7,405 nucleotides of DNA, taken from the NCBI GenBank assembly GCA_945787595.1, contig CALZJV010000342.1, positions 1 through 7,405 of the forward strand, read 5' to 3'. Within the stretch, counting starts at the first letter, position 1; each line of letters starts with the position of its first letter. Source of the stretch: an uncultured Desulfobacterales bacterium. Its GTDB lineage: Bacteria > Desulfobacterota > Desulfobacteria > Desulfobacterales > JAFDCJ01. The translations under genes were made by a program, and so were the position numbers. The notes beneath the pieces were generated by a model that saw only the letters and a list, made by a program, of their open reading frames with translations, was not told where the DNA came from and made no database searches. Positions 6,543 to 7,405 of this stretch are shown piece by piece.

Positions 6543-6746
6543 ATGAAACACAAAACTGAAACATTGGTCATCGGCGGCGGCGCCATCGGCATCTGTTGTG
6601 CCTATTACCTTCATGGGTTTGGCAAAAATGTCACCGTAGTCGAAAAAGACGACATATGTTCCGGCAGTTCCTATGGCAATGCCGGACTGATCGTTTTCCC
6701 AAGGGCTCAAATGGATGTTCAATCCGGAGAGCCCCTTTTACATTAA
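6543..6746 (+). pseudogene. DadA-like D-amino acid dehydrogenase, N-terminal fragment (frameshifted)
   Basis: ATG 6543 has GAGG at 6532-6535, seven bases upstream, so the start is well supported. The first 51 residues are a classic FAD-binding N-terminus: 'LVIGGGAIGICCAYYL' with GxGxxG at 11-16, E34 at the end of the second strand, and 'GSSYGNAGLIV' at 41-51. This last motif is characteristic of DadA-type D-amino acid dehydrogenases, which oxidise D-amino acids to 2-oxo acids and pass electrons to the respiratory chain. After V51 the frame drifts into unrelated residues and stops at TAA 6744-6746. The true continuation is in the +1 frame from about 6697. As family knowledge, 'GLIV' is normally followed by about a dozen residues of the type 'PSHxxPLAAPG' before the 'GLKWM' block. 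Those are missing here. Confidence 0.8.
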
Positions 6747-7405
6747 ACCCCGGTTCCGGAAAGAGTTTCTCTCGTGGCTGTGGAAGTTTCGCGGTGCCTG
6801 CAGCGAGAATAACGTGCACAAAGCACTCCCTATTTTAAGCGGCCTCAGTTCTGCCAGTATGGATTTGTTTGACGATCTGGCTGCGCTTGAAGGACTTAAT
6901 TTCGGGTTTGAAAAAAACGGAATAGTGGAAATTTTTAACACCCATAAAGGTATTGAGAAGGGCGCTGAAGATGCACGACGCCTGCAAGAATATGGTATTG
7001 AACACAAAATCTTGGAAAATGGCGAAATTATGCAATACACCCAGGGTATGCGAACCACCGCTGTGGGCGGCCTCTTTTTTCCCGGCGACGCCCAACTTAT
7101 CCCCGATCAATTTGTACGCCAGTTAGGCCGGCACCTTGAAAACAAAGGGATTCATCTGCTTACTTCAGTGGAAGTGCTCGGATTTGAAACCTCGGGTCGA
7201 AAGGTGACGACTGTTAAGACGACGCGAGGTGACATATCCGTTGAAGAAGTCATTCTGGCCGGTGGTTCCTGGTCCGCGGAGATGGCGCGTGAGTTGAAAA
7301 TCAAGTTATTGATGGAGCCTGCAAAAGGCTACAGCGTTACTTACAAAAGACCGCCTGGATTTCCTTCCGTACCATTGGCCATGGCCGAGGCCAAAGTTGT
7401 ACTGA
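6691..7405 (+). pseudogene. DadA-like D-amino acid dehydrogenase, main body in shifted frame; runs off the window
   Basis: This frame opens after TGA 6688-6690 and continues without a stop to the window edge, about 238 codons. It begins 'FSQGLKWMFNPESPFYIKPR', a block conserved in DadA-type enzymes right after the FAD-binding N-terminus. Later come 'GGLFFPGDAQLIPDQFVRQL', 'EVLGFETSGRKV', 'VILAGGSWSAEMAREL' and 'MEPAKGYSVTYKRP', all typical of the family. The final FAD-binding glycine segment lies beyond the window. No further lesion was found, so the break at about 6695 is either recent or artificial. If translated independently the first ATG is 6715, with no ribosome binding site before it. 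Such a product would lack the dinucleotide-binding motif and should be inactive alone. Joined to the preceding fragment it would be a normal enzyme apart from the short gap. Confidence 0.8.

Overview
The window looks like a piece of a Gram-negative chromosome of moderate GC, most like an anaerobic deltaproteobacterium in the Desulfobacterota sense. That assignment is an inference from the style of the hybrid sensor kinase, its paired periplasmic binding protein and the FAD-dependent amine or amino-acid oxidoreductases. No sequence search was possible. No tRNA, rRNA, CRISPR array, transposase or phage gene was seen.

Layout. Positions 2-118 (+) hold the last 38 codons of an oxidoreductase with a C-terminal SAF-like segment. 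Positions 119-447 are AT-rich and non-coding. Positions 448-1776 (+) encode a secreted sugar-type periplasmic binding protein. Three bases later, 1780-1971 (+) encodes only the membrane-anchor start of a sensor kinase. Nine bases after that begins 1980-4703 (+), a large cytoplasmic hybrid histidine kinase (PAS, HisKA, HATPase, REC, REC, Hpt, C-terminal tail). On the opposite strand, 4767-6071 (-) encodes an intact FAD-dependent oxidoreductase of the DAO/SoxB type. A 471-base intergenic stretch (6072-6542) carries a cluster of direct and inverted repeats. From 6543 (+) to the window end lies a DadA-like D-amino acid dehydrogenase broken by a frameshift near 6695.

How the genes fit. The binding protein and the kinase form a tight sensory cassette with no transporter permease or ATPase. 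This resembles LuxP-LuxQ-type signalling, in which a periplasmic binding protein reports a ligand to a membrane kinase. The kinase is split, however. Its N-terminal anchor fragment and the tail of a PAS/PAC domain directly abut in different frames. The periplasmic sensor, second membrane helix and most of a PAS domain that should lie between them are absent. The two divergent FAD enzymes suggest amine or D-amino-acid catabolism nearby, and one of them is also disrupted.

The main result is therefore two internal-deletion-plus-frameshift junctions, at about 1950 and about 6696, in otherwise well-preserved genes. Either this locus is in early decay, or the kinase has been cut free of its receptor, or the assembly has collapsed at two places. 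Read mapping would separate these. I did not find a convincing wholly new system. The receptor-less kinase next to its binding protein is the item most worth checking.
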